56,840 nucleotides of DNA, taken from contig NZ_JABEQK010000016.1 of the NCBI RefSeq assembly GCF_014174275.1, positions 1 to 56,840 of the forward strand, read 5' to 3'. The notes beneath the pieces were generated by a model. The model was not told the origin of the DNA. It saw nothing but the letters and a program-made list of their open reading frames with translations, and did not search any database. Position numbers and translations under genes: made by a program. This document shows, piece after piece, positions 45,401 to 53,591 of this stretch (position 1 is the first letter of the stretch; every line of letters starts with the position of its first letter). Source of the DNA: Gluconacetobacter takamatsuzukensis (GTDB taxonomy: Bacteria; Pseudomonadota; Alphaproteobacteria; Acetobacterales; Acetobacteraceae).

Positions 45401-45493
45401 CCACAGGGCGGTTGCGTCACGTGCCGCGCCTGTGAGGTCTCCCACGAATGGGTCGCTATGTCGGTCGATCCCGAAGAAGGCTGCCCGCATCAT
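42482..45493 (-). CDS. Caspase-like protease fused to a Ski2-like helicase, 1003 aa
   Basis: Residues 1-240 are a metacaspase-like (C14) domain: ILGFAGHGTPD gives His80, and ILLLDCCFSGG gives the Cys dyad partner (Cys126, with Cys125 adjacent). A superfamily-2 helicase follows: Walker A APTSAGKT (306-313), VVLDEAQF (406-412, DEAQ rather than DEVH), TLSAVIGHTNN, and motif VI NMAGRAGRLG (650-659), which is Ski2-like. The last 300 residues are helical. Caspase-like proteases act as cell-suicide effectors in several defence systems; the helicase could sense invading nucleic acid. It follows a YodC-like gene by 2 bp. Domain assignment is firm; the defence role is inferred. Confidence 0.87.
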   Translation of the reverse strand: MMRAAFFGIDRHSDPFVGDLTGAARDATALWAIMSDSIQGSDPQLITNENATLEAVRAAMDATLGAADETDVVILGFAGHGTPDHRLVLHDTSVADIPGTTLGMDELARRFRDTRARAVILLLDCCFSGGAPARVLDVGLVPRNGIAFPLVDVAGQGRILFAASSAEQEALEDPQTRHGLFTKAVIDTLLAAEVPIGVLEMVDRVTRLVGADAGRFGYEQSPTMFGQTQGDLMLPPGRVGDRYRAAFPEYENLQTTGDIRELSQAGIPQEAIDAWHERFPGGLNALQIAAVNDRGILSGQSLMVVAPTSAGKTFVGELAALKAIADGKKAVFLLPYKALVNEKFEDFSALYGERLGLRIARCSGDWQDQVGEVLRGKYDIAFFTYEKFLSLSVSSTHILNQIGLVVLDEAQFITEPGRGMVVELLLTSLVSARQRGVSPQLITLSAVIGHTNNFDRWLDCALLQTNERPVPLVEGALDRSGAFTRAGPGGAETVQFIERHRIQQRRPKPSSQDVIVPLVQQLVAGGEKVIVFRNARGPASGCAEYLANELGLDAAQDVLDALPEGDPSAMSERLRRALAGGVAFHNGDLTRDERVAVERGFRGHNGSIKVLVATSTVAAGVNTPASTVIIAETDFPGRVRTPYTVAQYKNMAGRAGRLGFEAEGKSIILADTPMERNQLFRQYVQGQPEAITSSFNPNQPGTWVIRLLAQVRDVPREAVIDLVANTYGGYLAALQNPGWRIQMGENLERLLNRMIADGLIDQEGDNLRLTMLGRACGESPLSLESAMRLVELLRRIEPGDATLENLLVLIECLPERDEDYTPQSGKNGEPRWQQEAGARFGFNIARSLSHRADSDVAFYGRCKRALIVSDWIAGEPTTGIEARYSSNAFSRVGHGDIRGFADGSRFLLDSALRIAAIVLGRADDQEAAALLLTRLDLGLPADALPISSVSFPLTRGEILSLYRAGHRDKDTILALNAAQLTAIIGRRGDAFHQALQPALEGSA

Positions 45494-45495
45494 GC

Positions 45496-45720
45496 TCAGG
45501 CCCTCGAAACGCTAAAGCTGCCACCATAGGACGGGGAAGATTTTTCCAAGGACGTCGGGCGGAATGTCGCCTCTTGCCGTGCTTGACGGCTCCCTACTTT
45601 TTCAAACCAAACGCACCAGACGGTGTCCTCGCCCGTCATGGCCGCCTTGCCGACTTGTTCGACAGTCATGAGGGGGCCCCCGGATTTCAACTGAACAGTA
45701 TCACCAGGCTCGAAGCTCAT
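45496..45720 (-). CDS. YodC/DUF2158-family small protein, 74 aa
   Basis: The sequence FEPGDTVQLKSGGPLMTVEQ, then VWCVWFEKVG and EATFRPTSLEK, is the DUF2158/YodC pattern: a GD-x-VqLKSGGP-MTV strand pair, then a CxWF strand. Family members are about 60-75 residues with unknown function. Its stop lies 2 bp before the caspase-helicase start, so it is the first gene of that operon. It may be an adaptor or inhibitor of the larger protein, an inference from linkage only. Confidence 0.8.
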   Translation of the reverse strand: MSFEPGDTVQLKSGGPLMTVEQVGKAAMTGEDTVWCVWFEKVGSRQARQEATFRPTSLEKSSPSYGGSFSVSRA

Positions 45721-46157
45721 GATTCCCTCCAGGTTCGCGCTTTGTTCAATTGTTATCTTAAACCGAAAGCGTCGGCTAGTTGCGCCGAGAGGTATTCCAC
45801 AGCTTTTTCTTGTTGCAGGTCGTTAGCTGCCGGTCGGTCGGAGACACGCGAACGGCGGCTAAGATCATTCAGGCGTCTGAAAACTGCCAGTCAGCAACCG
45901 GCCCAATCTCTTTCATCCTGCGGTCGCGTTCTGGCAGGTCCCGAGTGACCGCTGTCGGCCGGACCTGCCGGTTGCTAAGTCGCGAAGGAACGGCAGAAAC
46001 GTCCCAAACGCGGTCTATCGCGTCTCGCCTAACAATGTCGGCTTTCGGGCAACCACCATCACGACTTCGATGTCTTCCTTGAAGGCGGAAACTGCCAGTC
46101 TCCCGTCTTCTATTCCCGAACATTGCTGTATGGCGGCAGGCAGGACGATGAGTCCAA
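45721..46157. other. 437-bp gap between the YodC-like and HU genes
   Basis: There is no credible ORF. The 11-bp phrase AAACTGCCAGTC occurs twice, near 45890 and 46089, as short direct repeats. The caspase operon promoter should lie at the left end of this gap. Otherwise I see nothing specific; fragments of eroded genes are possible. Confidence 0.35.
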
Positions 46158-46427
46158 TCAGACCGCTTTCTTGAGGACCGGACTGGCCTTGAAACGCACG
46201 GTCTTGCCCGCCTTGACCTTCACCGGCTCGCCGGTGCGGGGATTGAGCGCCTTGCGGGCCTTGGTCTTCTGGACGGAGAACGTCCCGAAGGACGGCAGGG
46301 TGAACCCGCCCTCTTGCTTCAGCTCCGCGACGATGGCCCCGACCAGGTCATCGGCGGCCTTGGTAGCGGCAACGCCGGTGCAGTCGAGGGAATCCTGAAG
46401 AACAGCGGCAATGAAGGCTTTGCTCAT
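46158..46427 (-). CDS. HU-family DNA-binding protein, 89 aa
   Basis: MSKAFIAAVLQDSLDCTGVA opens the helical dimer part, and GGFTLPSFGTFSVQKTKARK with ALNPRTGEPVKVKAGKTVRF is the beta-arm signature of HU/IHF. It should bend or coat DNA, perhaps aiding recombination or silencing on the element. It is leftward, opposite to the trb operon 214 bp away, so the gap 46428-46640 may hold divergent promoters. I see no clear promoter hexamers there. Confidence 0.93.
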   Translation of the reverse strand: MSKAFIAAVLQDSLDCTGVAATKAADDLVGAIVAELKQEGGFTLPSFGTFSVQKTKARKALNPRTGEPVKVKAGKTVRFKASPVLKKAV

Positions 46428-46640
46428 GCGGGCGCGGGTCCGTGTCGTGATCGATTCCGCGAACGGTAGCAGCGCCCTTTCGCCCCGTCACCGCCGAAAC
46501 GGCAACACACCCCTATGCAAGTTCTTCTATCCCAGCGCCCTACGGTCCCAGAGACTTGTTGCGCTGGCGTGTCTAGGCCTCTTTCTAATCGACCCCGCTG
46601 ATCCACTGCCTCCCTCGGGAGGTCAAATGCGGGGTTTCCG

Positions 46641-47609
46641 GTGTCCGTCGCTCCCTTCCGCTCCGAAGCCGTCGCCCGTGGCGCGCGCATGCTGCGCACC
46701 GCCCTCGGCCCGGCGATTGCCGGGCATCTCGACGATCCGTCAATCGTCGAGGTGATGCTCAATCCAGACGGAAAGCTGTGGATCGACCGGTTGGCTGGCG
46801 GGATGGAAGACACCGGCACCCGGATCGTACCTGCCGACGCCGAGCGGATCGTCCGCCTGGTCGCCCATCATGTCGGCGTCGAGGTCCATCCTGGCAGCCC
46901 GCGCGTCTCTGCCGAACTGCCGGGAAGCGGGGAGCGGTTCGAGGGGCTGGTGCCGCCGGTGGTAGCCGCGCCCTGCTTCGCGATCCGGCGCCCCGCGGTC
47001 GCGGTGTTCTCGCTTGATGACTATGTCGCGGCCGGGATCATGACCGCTTCACAGGCCGCGTTTCTGCGCCGCGCCGTGGCCGAGCGGCAGAACATCCTGG
47101 TTGCCGGTGGCACCTCCACCGGCAAGACCACCCTGGTCAACGCCCTGCTGGCCGAGATCGCGCAGACCGGCGACCGGGTGGTGCTGATCGAGGACACCCG
47201 CGAACTGCAATGCGCGGCCCCCAACCTGGTCGCCCTGCGCACCAGGGACGTGGCCGCTTCGCTCTCCGACCTGGTGCGCTCCTCGCTGCGCCTGCGCCCC
47301 GACCGGATTCCGATCGGCGAGGTGCGCGGCGCCGAGGCGCTCGACCTGCTCAAGGCCTGGGGCACCGGCCATCCCGGCGGCGTCGGCACGCTGCATGCCG
47401 GATCCGCGATCGGGGCCCTGCACCGACTGGAGCAGCTGATCCAGGAAGCCGTCGTCACCGTGCCGCGCGCCCTGATCGCCGAGACCATCGACGTGATCGC
47501 GGTCCTGTCCGGGCGCGGCAACGCGCGCCGGCTGGCCGAACTCGCCACCGTCCACGGCCTGACCCCGGACGGGGACTACATCCTCGCACTCGCCGGAGAT
47601 CCGTCATGA
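46641..47609 (+). CDS. trbB: TrbB conjugal transfer ATPase, 322 aa
   Basis: This is a VirB11-type secretion ATPase: Walker [21 protein letters not shown] at about residues 154-173, the Asp box [31 protein letters not shown] and the His box THPGGVGT-like [12 protein letters not shown]. It forms a hexamer at the inner membrane powering pilus assembly and DNA transfer. The start is GTG; an in-frame ATG at 46689 is possible. It overlaps trbC by 4 bp and heads the trb operon. Confidence 0.95.
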   Translation: MSVAPFRSEAVARGARMLRTALGPAIAGHLDDPSIVEVMLNPDGKLWIDRLAGGMEDTGTRIVPADAERIVRLVAHHVGVEVHPGSPRVSAELPGSGERFEGLVPPVVAAPCFAIRRPAVAVFSLDDYVAAGIMTASQAAFLRRAVAERQNILVAGGTSTGKTTLVNALLAEIAQTGDRVVLIEDTRELQCAAPNLVALRTRDVAASLSDLVRSSLRLRPDRIPIGEVRGAEALDLLKAWGTGHPGGVGTLHAGSAIGALHRLEQLIQEAVVTVPRALIAETIDVIAVLSGRGNARRLAELATVHGLTPDGDYILALAGDPS

Positions 47610-47932
47610 CAAGCATGATCGCCCTGCGCCGCCGCTTTGCCGTGGCCGGCGCCACCCTCTCGCTCGCCCTGCTGTCGGCCCCGGCCTACGCCTCGGGCTC
47701 CAGCATGCCCTGGGAAACTCCGCTCAACGAGATCCTGGAATCCGTGCAGGGGCCGGTCGCCAAGATCATCTCGGTGATCATCATCACCGTGACTGGCCTG
47801 ACCCTGGCCTTCGGCGAGACCTCTGGCGGGTTCCGCCGCCTGATCCAGATCGTCTTCGGCCTGTCGATCGCTTTTGCCGCCAGTTCGTTCTTTCTGTCCT
47901 TCTTCTCCTTCTCGGGCGGGGCGCTGATCTGA
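47606..47932 (+). CDS. trbC: TrbC pilin precursor, 108 aa
   Basis: A signal peptide (AGATLSLALLSAPAYASGSS) and two membrane helices (VAKIISVIIITVTGLTLAFG and LIQIVFGLSIAFAASSFF) give the VirB2/TrbC prepilin layout. It would be processed and cyclised by TraF (35182) and form the conjugative pilus. It overlaps trbB and trbD (one base), so translation is coupled. Confidence 0.93.
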   Translation: MTSMIALRRRFAVAGATLSLALLSAPAYASGSSMPWETPLNEILESVQGPVAKIISVIIITVTGLTLAFGETSGGFRRLIQIVFGLSIAFAASSFFLSFFSFSGGALI

Positions 47933-48198
47933 TGGATCCCGACGTCATTCCCGGTTTCACCGCCCCGGTGCATCGCGCCCTGATCGAGCCGATCCTGCTC
48001 GGCGGGGCGCCGCGCACGGTGGCCATCGTCAACGGCACGCTGGCCGCCGCGATCGGCCTCGGCCTGCGGCTCTGGATCGCCGGCGGGATCTTCTGGCTGG
48101 CCGGCCATCTCGCCGCCGTCTGGGCGGCCAAGCGTGACCCCGCCTTCGTCGACGTGGTGCGCCGGCACCTGCGCTATCCCACCCATCTGGTCGGGTGA
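47932..48198 (+). CDS. trbD: TrbD, 88 aa
   Basis: The VirB3-like protein reads GFTAPVHRALIEPILLGGAP, then one or two membrane helices in IVNGTLAAAIGLGLRLWIAG and FWLAGHLAAVWAAKRDP. It is an inner-membrane part of the type IV secretion channel. Position between trbC and trbE confirms the call. Confidence 0.93.
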   Translation: MDPDVIPGFTAPVHRALIEPILLGGAPRTVAIVNGTLAAAIGLGLRLWIAGGIFWLAGHLAAVWAAKRDPAFVDVVRRHLRYPTHLVG

Positions 48199-48205
48199 GG
48201 GCGCC

Positions 48206-50632
48206 ATGCTGAATCTCGCCGAATACCGCCACCACCGCGATCGGCTGGCCGATTTCCTGCCCTGGGCGGCACTGGTCGCCAGGGGCGTGGTGCTGAACAA
48301 GGACGGCGCCTTCCAGCGCACCGCCCGGTTCCGCGGTCCCGATCTGGACTCCTCGACCGCCTCCGAACTGGTCGCCATTACTGCGCGCCTGAACAATGCC
48401 CTTCGCCGGCTTGGCTCCGGCTGGGCACTTTTTGTCGAGGCGCAGCGCCGGCCAGCGCGGGGCTATCCTTCCAGCCCGTTTCCCGATCCCGCGTCCGAAC
48501 TGGTCGATGCCGAGCGTCGGGCACAGTTCGAGGAAGAGGACGCGCATTACGAGAGCCGCTATTTCCTCACCCTGGTCTGGTTGCCGCCGGCGGACGATGC
48601 CGCCCGCGCCGAAGCCTGGCTCTATGAGAATCGCGCCCATGGCGGCTCCGACTGGCGGGCGGTGGTCGCGGGTTTCATCGACCAGACCGATCGGGTGTTG
48701 GCGCTGCTCGACGGCTTCATGCCCGAGGCAGACTGGCTCGATGACGGCGAAACGCTGACGTATCTCCATTCCTGCATCTCGACGCGCCTGCAGCGGGTCC
48801 GGGTGCCGGAAATCCCGATGCACCTCGATGCGATCCTGGTTGATGAGGAACTGACCGGTGGGCTGGAGCCGCGTCTGGGTAATGCGCATCTGCGCACGCT
48901 GACCGTCACCGGCTTTCCCACCCAGACCTGGCCGGGGCTGCTGGATGAGCTGAATCGGCTGGCCTTCCCCTATCGCTGGTCGACACGGGCAATCTGCCTC
49001 GATCGCACTGACGCCACGAAAGTGCTGGGCCGGATCCGGCGGCAGTGGTTCGCCAAGCGCAAATCGATCATGGCGATCCTCAAGGAGGTGATGACCAACG
49101 AGGCGTCGGTGCTGCTGGATTCCGACGCCGCCAATAAGGCGGCCGACGCCGATGCGGCGTTGCAGGAACTCGGCACCGACCAGGTCGGGCAGGCCTATGT
49201 CACCGCCACCGTCACGGTGTGGGACGAGGATCCCGGGATCGCCGCCGACCGGCTGCGGCTGGTGGAAAAAACCATCCAGGGTCGCGACTTCACCTGCATG
49301 CGTGAGACGGTGAACGCCATCGAGGCCTGGTTCGGCAGCCTGCCGGGTCATGTCTATGCCAATGTCCGCCAGCCCTGCGTTTCGACCCTGAACCTCGCGC
49401 ATATGATCCCGCTCTCCGCGGTATGGGCCGGGCCCGAGCGCGACGGGCATTTCGCGGCCCCGCCGCTATTCTATGCCCGCACCGAGGGTTCGACCCCATT
49501 CCGCTTTGCCCTCCACGTCGGCGATGTCGGCCACACGCTGATCGCCGGACCGACTGGCGCCGGCAAGTCCGTGCTGCTGGCCTTCATGGCGATGCAGTTC
49601 CGCCGCTATGCCGGGGCGGAGATCTTCGCCTTCGATTTCGGTGGCTCGATCCGCGCGGCTACCCTGGCGATGGCTGGCGACTGGCACGATCTCGGTGGCG
49701 CGCTGGCGCAGGACGTGAATGAACCGGTCGCGTTGCAACCGTTGGCGCGGATCGATGAGCCGGGCGAACGGGCCTGGGCAGCGGAGTGGGTGGCGACCCT
49801 CCTGGAGCGCGAGGGCGTCACGGTTGTCCCCGACCTCAAGGAGCATCTGTGGTCGGCGCTGACTTCGCTGGCCTCGGCCCCGGTCACGGAACGCACCCTT
49901 ACCGGCCTGTCGGCGCTGCTCCAGTCGCTGGCGCTGAAACAGGCGTTGCAGCCTTATTGTGTTGGTGGCCCGTGGGGACAATTGCTCGACGCCGAGCATG
50001 AGCGGCTGGGCGTGGCCGACATCCAGGCCTTCGAGATCGAGGGGCTGATCGGCTCCGACGCGGCATCCGCCGTGCTGTCCTATCTGTTCCATCGTATCGA
50101 GGACCGCTTCGACGGCAGCCCGACGCTGCTGATCATCGACGAGGGCTGGCTGGCGCTGGACGATCGCGCCTTTGCCGGACAGCTCCGGGAATGGCTGAAG
50201 ACGCTGCGCAAGAAGAATGCCTCCGTCATCTTCGCCACCCAGTCGCTGGCCGATATCGACGCCAGTCCGATCGCGCCGGCGCTGATCGAAAGCTGCCCGA
50301 CACGCGTGTTTCTGCCCAATGACCGGGCGCTGGAGCCGCAGATTACCGCGATCTATCGCCGTTTCGGGTTGAACGACCGCCAGATCGAGATCCTCAGCCG
50401 GGCGACGCCCAAGCGCGATTATTACTGCCAGTCTCGGCGCGGCAACCGGCTGTTCGATCTCGGCCTGTCCGAGGTGGCGTTGGCCTTCACCGCCGCGTCT
50501 TCGCCCGACGATCAGGCCGCCATCGACCGGATCTTCGCCCGGCACGGGCGCGACGGGTTCGCGGCGGCTTGGCTGGCGCACAGGGGCGTGGACTGGGCGA
50601 TCGAAATGCTCAGGCCGGGAGAGGGATCATGA
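48206..50632 (+). CDS. trbE: TrbE conjugal transfer ATPase, 808 aa
   Basis: This is a VirB4-type ATPase. The N-terminal region opens MLNLAEYRHHRDRLADFLPW; Walker A IAGPTGAGKSVLLAFMAMQF lies near residues 446-465 and Walker B SPTLLIIDEGWLALDD near 640. The C-terminal RATPKRDYYCQSRRGNRLFD block is typical of TrbE. It energises pilin extraction and channel assembly. I chose the ATG at 48206, which begins the conserved N-terminus; GAGGG precedes it. It overlaps trbJ by 4 bp. Confidence 0.95.
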   Translation: MLNLAEYRHHRDRLADFLPWAALVARGVVLNKDGAFQRTARFRGPDLDSSTASELVAITARLNNALRRLGSGWALFVEAQRRPARGYPSSPFPDPASELVDAERRAQFEEEDAHYESRYFLTLVWLPPADDAARAEAWLYENRAHGGSDWRAVVAGFIDQTDRVLALLDGFMPEADWLDDGETLTYLHSCISTRLQRVRVPEIPMHLDAILVDEELTGGLEPRLGNAHLRTLTVTGFPTQTWPGLLDELNRLAFPYRWSTRAICLDRTDATKVLGRIRRQWFAKRKSIMAILKEVMTNEASVLLDSDAANKAADADAALQELGTDQVGQAYVTATVTVWDEDPGIAADRLRLVEKTIQGRDFTCMRETVNAIEAWFGSLPGHVYANVRQPCVSTLNLAHMIPLSAVWAGPERDGHFAAPPLFYARTEGSTPFRFALHVGDVGHTLIAGPTGAGKSVLLAFMAMQFRRYAGAEIFAFDFGGSIRAATLAMAGDWHDLGGALAQDVNEPVALQPLARIDEPGERAWAAEWVATLLEREGVTVVPDLKEHLWSALTSLASAPVTERTLTGLSALLQSLALKQALQPYCVGGPWGQLLDAEHERLGVADIQAFEIEGLIGSDAASAVLSYLFHRIEDRFDGSPTLLIIDEGWLALDDRAFAGQLREWLKTLRKKNASVIFATQSLADIDASPIAPALIESCPTRVFLPNDRALEPQITAIYRRFGLNDRQIEILSRATPKRDYYCQSRRGNRLFDLGLSEVALAFTAASSPDDQAAIDRIFARHGRDGFAAAWLAHRGVDWAIEMLRPGEGS

Positions 50633-51375
50633 GAAATTCGTTGATCTACAAAGCAGTGTTCGTGGCTGGGTTTGGCACCCTGTCATCCATCGTCGTGAGC
50701 GCCCCGGCCCATGCGCAATGGGCGGTTTATGACGGCGCCGCCCATGTCCAGACGGTACTGATCGCGGCGCGGGAATTGCAGCAGGTCAACCAGCAGGCGC
50801 AGAGCCTGCTCAACGAGGCGACCATGCTGGAGAACCAGGCCCGCAACCTCGCCAATCTTCCGCTCTCGGTGCTGGCGCCGCTGGAGCACTCAATCCAGCA
50901 GACGGAGCAGATCGTCGGCCAGGCGCAGGGGCTCTCCTATAACCTGACCAGCATCGATCAGGCCTTCACCCAGACCTATCCCCAAGCGCTGGGCAGCCCG
51001 AGTTCGGCGGTGCAGATGACGGCCGACGCCCAGACGCGATGGCAGAACGCGCGGGGCGCTTATCAGGACGGGCTGCGCGTGCAGACTGGCGCGGTGCAGA
51101 ATCTCGATGCCACGCGCAGCCAGATCGACAGTCTGGTTACCTCCAGCCAGGCGGCGAGCGGCGCCTTGCAGGCCGCGCAATCGGGCAATCAGCTGACCGC
51201 GCTGCAGACCCGCCAGCTTGCCGACCTCACCGCGGTCGTTACGGCGATGGGTCGCGCCCAGGCGCTGGAAGGCGCCCGTCAGGTCGAGGGTGAGGAGCAG
51301 GGCAGGGCACAACTGGCGAATTTCCTCAATTACGGGGCCGGTTACACCCCCGGCACCGCGCAGATGTTTCACTGA
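50629..51375 (+). CDS. trbJ: TrbJ, 248 aa
   Basis: A signal peptide ending VSAPAHAQW precedes a long helical, glutamine-rich periplasmic protein with QQAQSLLNEATMLENQARNL and the C-terminal FLNYGAGYTPGTAQMFH. This is the VirB5-like TrbJ, a minor pilus component. It overlaps trbE and trbK. Confidence 0.93.
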   Translation: MRNSLIYKAVFVAGFGTLSSIVVSAPAHAQWAVYDGAAHVQTVLIAARELQQVNQQAQSLLNEATMLENQARNLANLPLSVLAPLEHSIQQTEQIVGQAQGLSYNLTSIDQAFTQTYPQALGSPSSAVQMTADAQTRWQNARGAYQDGLRVQTGAVQNLDATRSQIDSLVTSSQAASGALQAAQSGNQLTALQTRQLADLTAVVTAMGRAQALEGARQVEGEEQGRAQLANFLNYGAGYTPGTAQMFH

Positions 51376-51647
51376 TGCGCTGGCCGCGTCTCTCCCCGCC
51401 GATCGTCTTCCGGCTCGTCGCCGTCGGGCTGGTCGTTCTGATTCTGGTCGCCGCGAGCCTGCATCTCCGGCACGTCCCCCGTGACGTCGGCGTGCCCGAT
51501 CTCGGGCCGCCGGGCTCTCATGACCGGCTGGCCGCCGGTCTGGCGCACTGTCAGGCGCTCGGCATGAAGGCCGACGGCGATCCGGCTTGTGCGGCGATCT
51601 GGGCGGAGAACCGCAAGCGCTTCTTTGCGCCCGACGCGGCACGGTGA
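51375..51647 (+). CDS. trbK: TrbK-alt putative entry-exclusion protein, 90 aa
   Basis: One N-terminal membrane helix (FRLVAVGLVVLILVAASLHL) is followed by LAHCQALGMKADGDPACAAI and WAENRKRFFAPDAAR. The pattern of two cysteines followed by W-(A)-x-N-R-x-R-F-F matches the TrbK-alt family. TrbK in RP4 excludes redundant transfer into cells already carrying the element. It overlaps the trbJ stop (TGATG) and is 4 bp before trbL. Confidence 0.88.
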   Translation: MRWPRLSPPIVFRLVAVGLVVLILVAASLHLRHVPRDVGVPDLGPPGSHDRLAAGLAHCQALGMKADGDPACAAIWAENRKRFFAPDAAR

Positions 51648-51651
51648 CGCC

Positions 51652-52908
51652 ATGCAGCAGGGCACCGGCGTCATCGACAATTTCCTTGCCATCTTCACCC
51701 AATATATCGATTCCGGCTTCGGTCTGGTGCAGGGCGACGTCCACTGGCTCGCCGGTGTGCTGATCACCATCGACATCACCCTGGCCGGATTGTTCTGGGC
51801 GCTGGCGCCGGACGAGGACGTGCTGGCGCGGCTGATCCGCAAGACCCTGTTCATCGGCCTGTTCGCCTTCATTATCGGCGATTTCAACCATCTGGCGCAG
51901 ATCATCTATGAGTCCTTCGCCGGGCTGGGCATCGAGGCCGGTGGTGGACATCTCACCCAGGCGCAACTGCTCCAGCCGGGGCGGCTGGCCCAGGTCGGCA
52001 TCGATGCCGGCAAGCCGATCCTGACCTCGATCTCCTCGCTGGTCGGCTTCGTCGCCATCTTCAACAATGCGATCCAGATCGCGGTATTGCTGATCGCCTG
52101 GCTGATCGTGGTCATCAGTTTCTTTGTGATGGCGATCCAGCTCTTCGTGGCGCTGATCGAGTTCAAGCTGACCACACTTGCCGGGTTCGTGCTGGTGCCC
52201 TTCGGCCTGTTCGGCCGCACCGCCTTCCTCGCCGAGAAGGTGCTGGGCAACGTCGTGTCGTCCGGGATCAAGGTGCTGATGCTGGCCGTCATCGTCGGTA
52301 TCGGCTCGACGGTGTTCGGCCAGTTCACCAGCGGCTTCAACAACCCGCCGACCATCAATGATGCGCTGACCCTGATCCTCGCTTCGCTGACGCTGCTCGG
52401 CCTGACCGTGTTCGGCCCGGCATTGGCCAATGGGCTGATCGCCGGTGGCCCGCAGTTGGGTGCGGGCTCCGCCGTCGCCACTGCGGCTGGGGTTGTCGGT
52501 GTCGGCGTGGCCGCCGCGTCAGGGGTCGGACTCGCTGCGGGTGCAGCGATGGCGGCCGTGCGTGGTGGGGCCTTTGTCGCCGGAGGTGCCACCGCCGCCT
52601 ATCGGGCGGGCGGCGCGGCAGGTGTGGCCAAAACCGGACTGTCCGCTGCCGCCAGCCCGCTGCGCCGCGCGGCGACCGGTGTTCGCACCAGCTATCAGGC
52701 CGGCGGGGCGGCCGCCACCGGTGGGACGGGCGGTACCACGGCCTCGGGCGGCGGCGGTGGAGGTTCTGCCGGCAAACCGCCGGCCTGGGCCAGCCGGATG
52801 CAGCGCAACAACCGGATCAAGGGCGGGGCTGACGCGGCCGCGCAGGCGATCAAGGGCGGCGACCGGCCCAGCGGCGGCCACGATGTCGATCTCTCAGAAG
52901 GAGAATAG
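51652..52908 (+). CDS. trbL: TrbL, 418 aa
   Basis: A VirB6-like polytopic inner-membrane protein: NFLAIFTQYIDSGFGLVQGD opens it, and at least six hydrophobic helices lie between residues 30 and 270 (for example AVLLIAWLIVVISFFVMAIQ and ALTLILASLTLLGLTVFGPA). The C-terminal 150 residues are glycine/alanine-rich and disordered. It shapes the DNA-transfer channel. The ATG at 51652 fits the family start. Confidence 0.94.
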   Translation: MQQGTGVIDNFLAIFTQYIDSGFGLVQGDVHWLAGVLITIDITLAGLFWALAPDEDVLARLIRKTLFIGLFAFIIGDFNHLAQIIYESFAGLGIEAGGGHLTQAQLLQPGRLAQVGIDAGKPILTSISSLVGFVAIFNNAIQIAVLLIAWLIVVISFFVMAIQLFVALIEFKLTTLAGFVLVPFGLFGRTAFLAEKVLGNVVSSGIKVLMLAVIVGIGSTVFGQFTSGFNNPPTINDALTLILASLTLLGLTVFGPALANGLIAGGPQLGAGSAVATAAGVVGVGVAAASGVGLAAGAAMAAVRGGAFVAGGATAAYRAGGAAGVAKTGLSAAASPLRRAATGVRTSYQAGGAAATGGTGGTTASGGGGGGSAGKPPAWASRMQRNNRIKGGADAAAQAIKGGDRPSGGHDVDLSEGE

Positions 52909-52910
52909 CC

Positions 52911-53591
52911 ATGTTCCGCCGCCCCAATGTGCGTTTCGGCCGGACGCCGGAGCCCGAGACGCCCTATCACAAGGCCGCTCAGGTCTGGGACGACCGCATC
53001 GGCTCGGCCCGCGTCCAGGCCCGCAATTGGCGGCTGGCTTTCTTCGGCAGCCTGGCTTTGAGCGGCGGCCTGGGCGCTGGGCTGGTCTGGCAGTCGCTGC
53101 GCGGCACCGTCACGCCCTGGGTGGTGCAGATCGACCATCTCGGTCAGGCGCAGGCCGTTGGTTCGGCGACCGCCGCCTATCGCCCGACCGACCCACAGAT
53201 CGCCTGGTATCTGGCACGCTTCATCTCCGAGGTGCGCGCCATTCCGGCCGATCCGGTAGTGCTGCGGCAGAACTGGCTCGACGCCTATAACTACGTCACC
53301 GATCGCGGCGCGCTGGCCCTGAACGATTATGCCCGCACCAGCGATCCCTTCAGCCGGATCGGCAAGATGCAGGTGGCGGTCGAAATCGCCAGCGTCATCC
53401 GCGCCTCCGACGACAGTTTCCGGGTGGAATGGATCGAGCGCCGCTATGTCGATGGCGCGCTGGCCGCCAGCGAGCGCTGGAGCGCGATCCTCACCATCGT
53501 CGTCACCACCCCGACTGATGCCGAGCGGCTGCGCAAGAACCCGCTTGGCATCTACATCCATGCCCTCAACTGGTCCAGGGAACTCGGCTGA
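52911..53591 (+). CDS. trbF: TrbF, 226 aa
   Basis: A VirB8-like protein: cytoplasmic start with TPYHKAAQVWDDRIGSARV-like residues (ETPYHKAAQVWDDRIG), a membrane helix (WRLAFFGSLALSGGLGAGLV) and a periplasmic NTF2-like domain with YNYVTDRGALALNDYAR and EWIERRYVDGALAASERWSA. It nucleates the channel at the inner membrane. It begins 2 bp after trbL and overlaps trbG by 1 bp. Confidence 0.94.
   Translation: MFRRPNVRFGRTPEPETPYHKAAQVWDDRIGSARVQARNWRLAFFGSLALSGGLGAGLVWQSLRGTVTPWVVQIDHLGQAQAVGSATAAYRPTDPQIAWYLARFISEVRAIPADPVVLRQNWLDAYNYVTDRGALALNDYARTSDPFSRIGKMQVAVEIASVIRASDDSFRVEWIERRYVDGALAASERWSAILTIVVTTPTDAERLRKNPLGIYIHALNWSRELG

Noticed and set aside
48029-49450. 473-aa leftward ORF opposite trbD/trbE
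   Set aside because: Antisense shadow of trbE, with no motif of its own.
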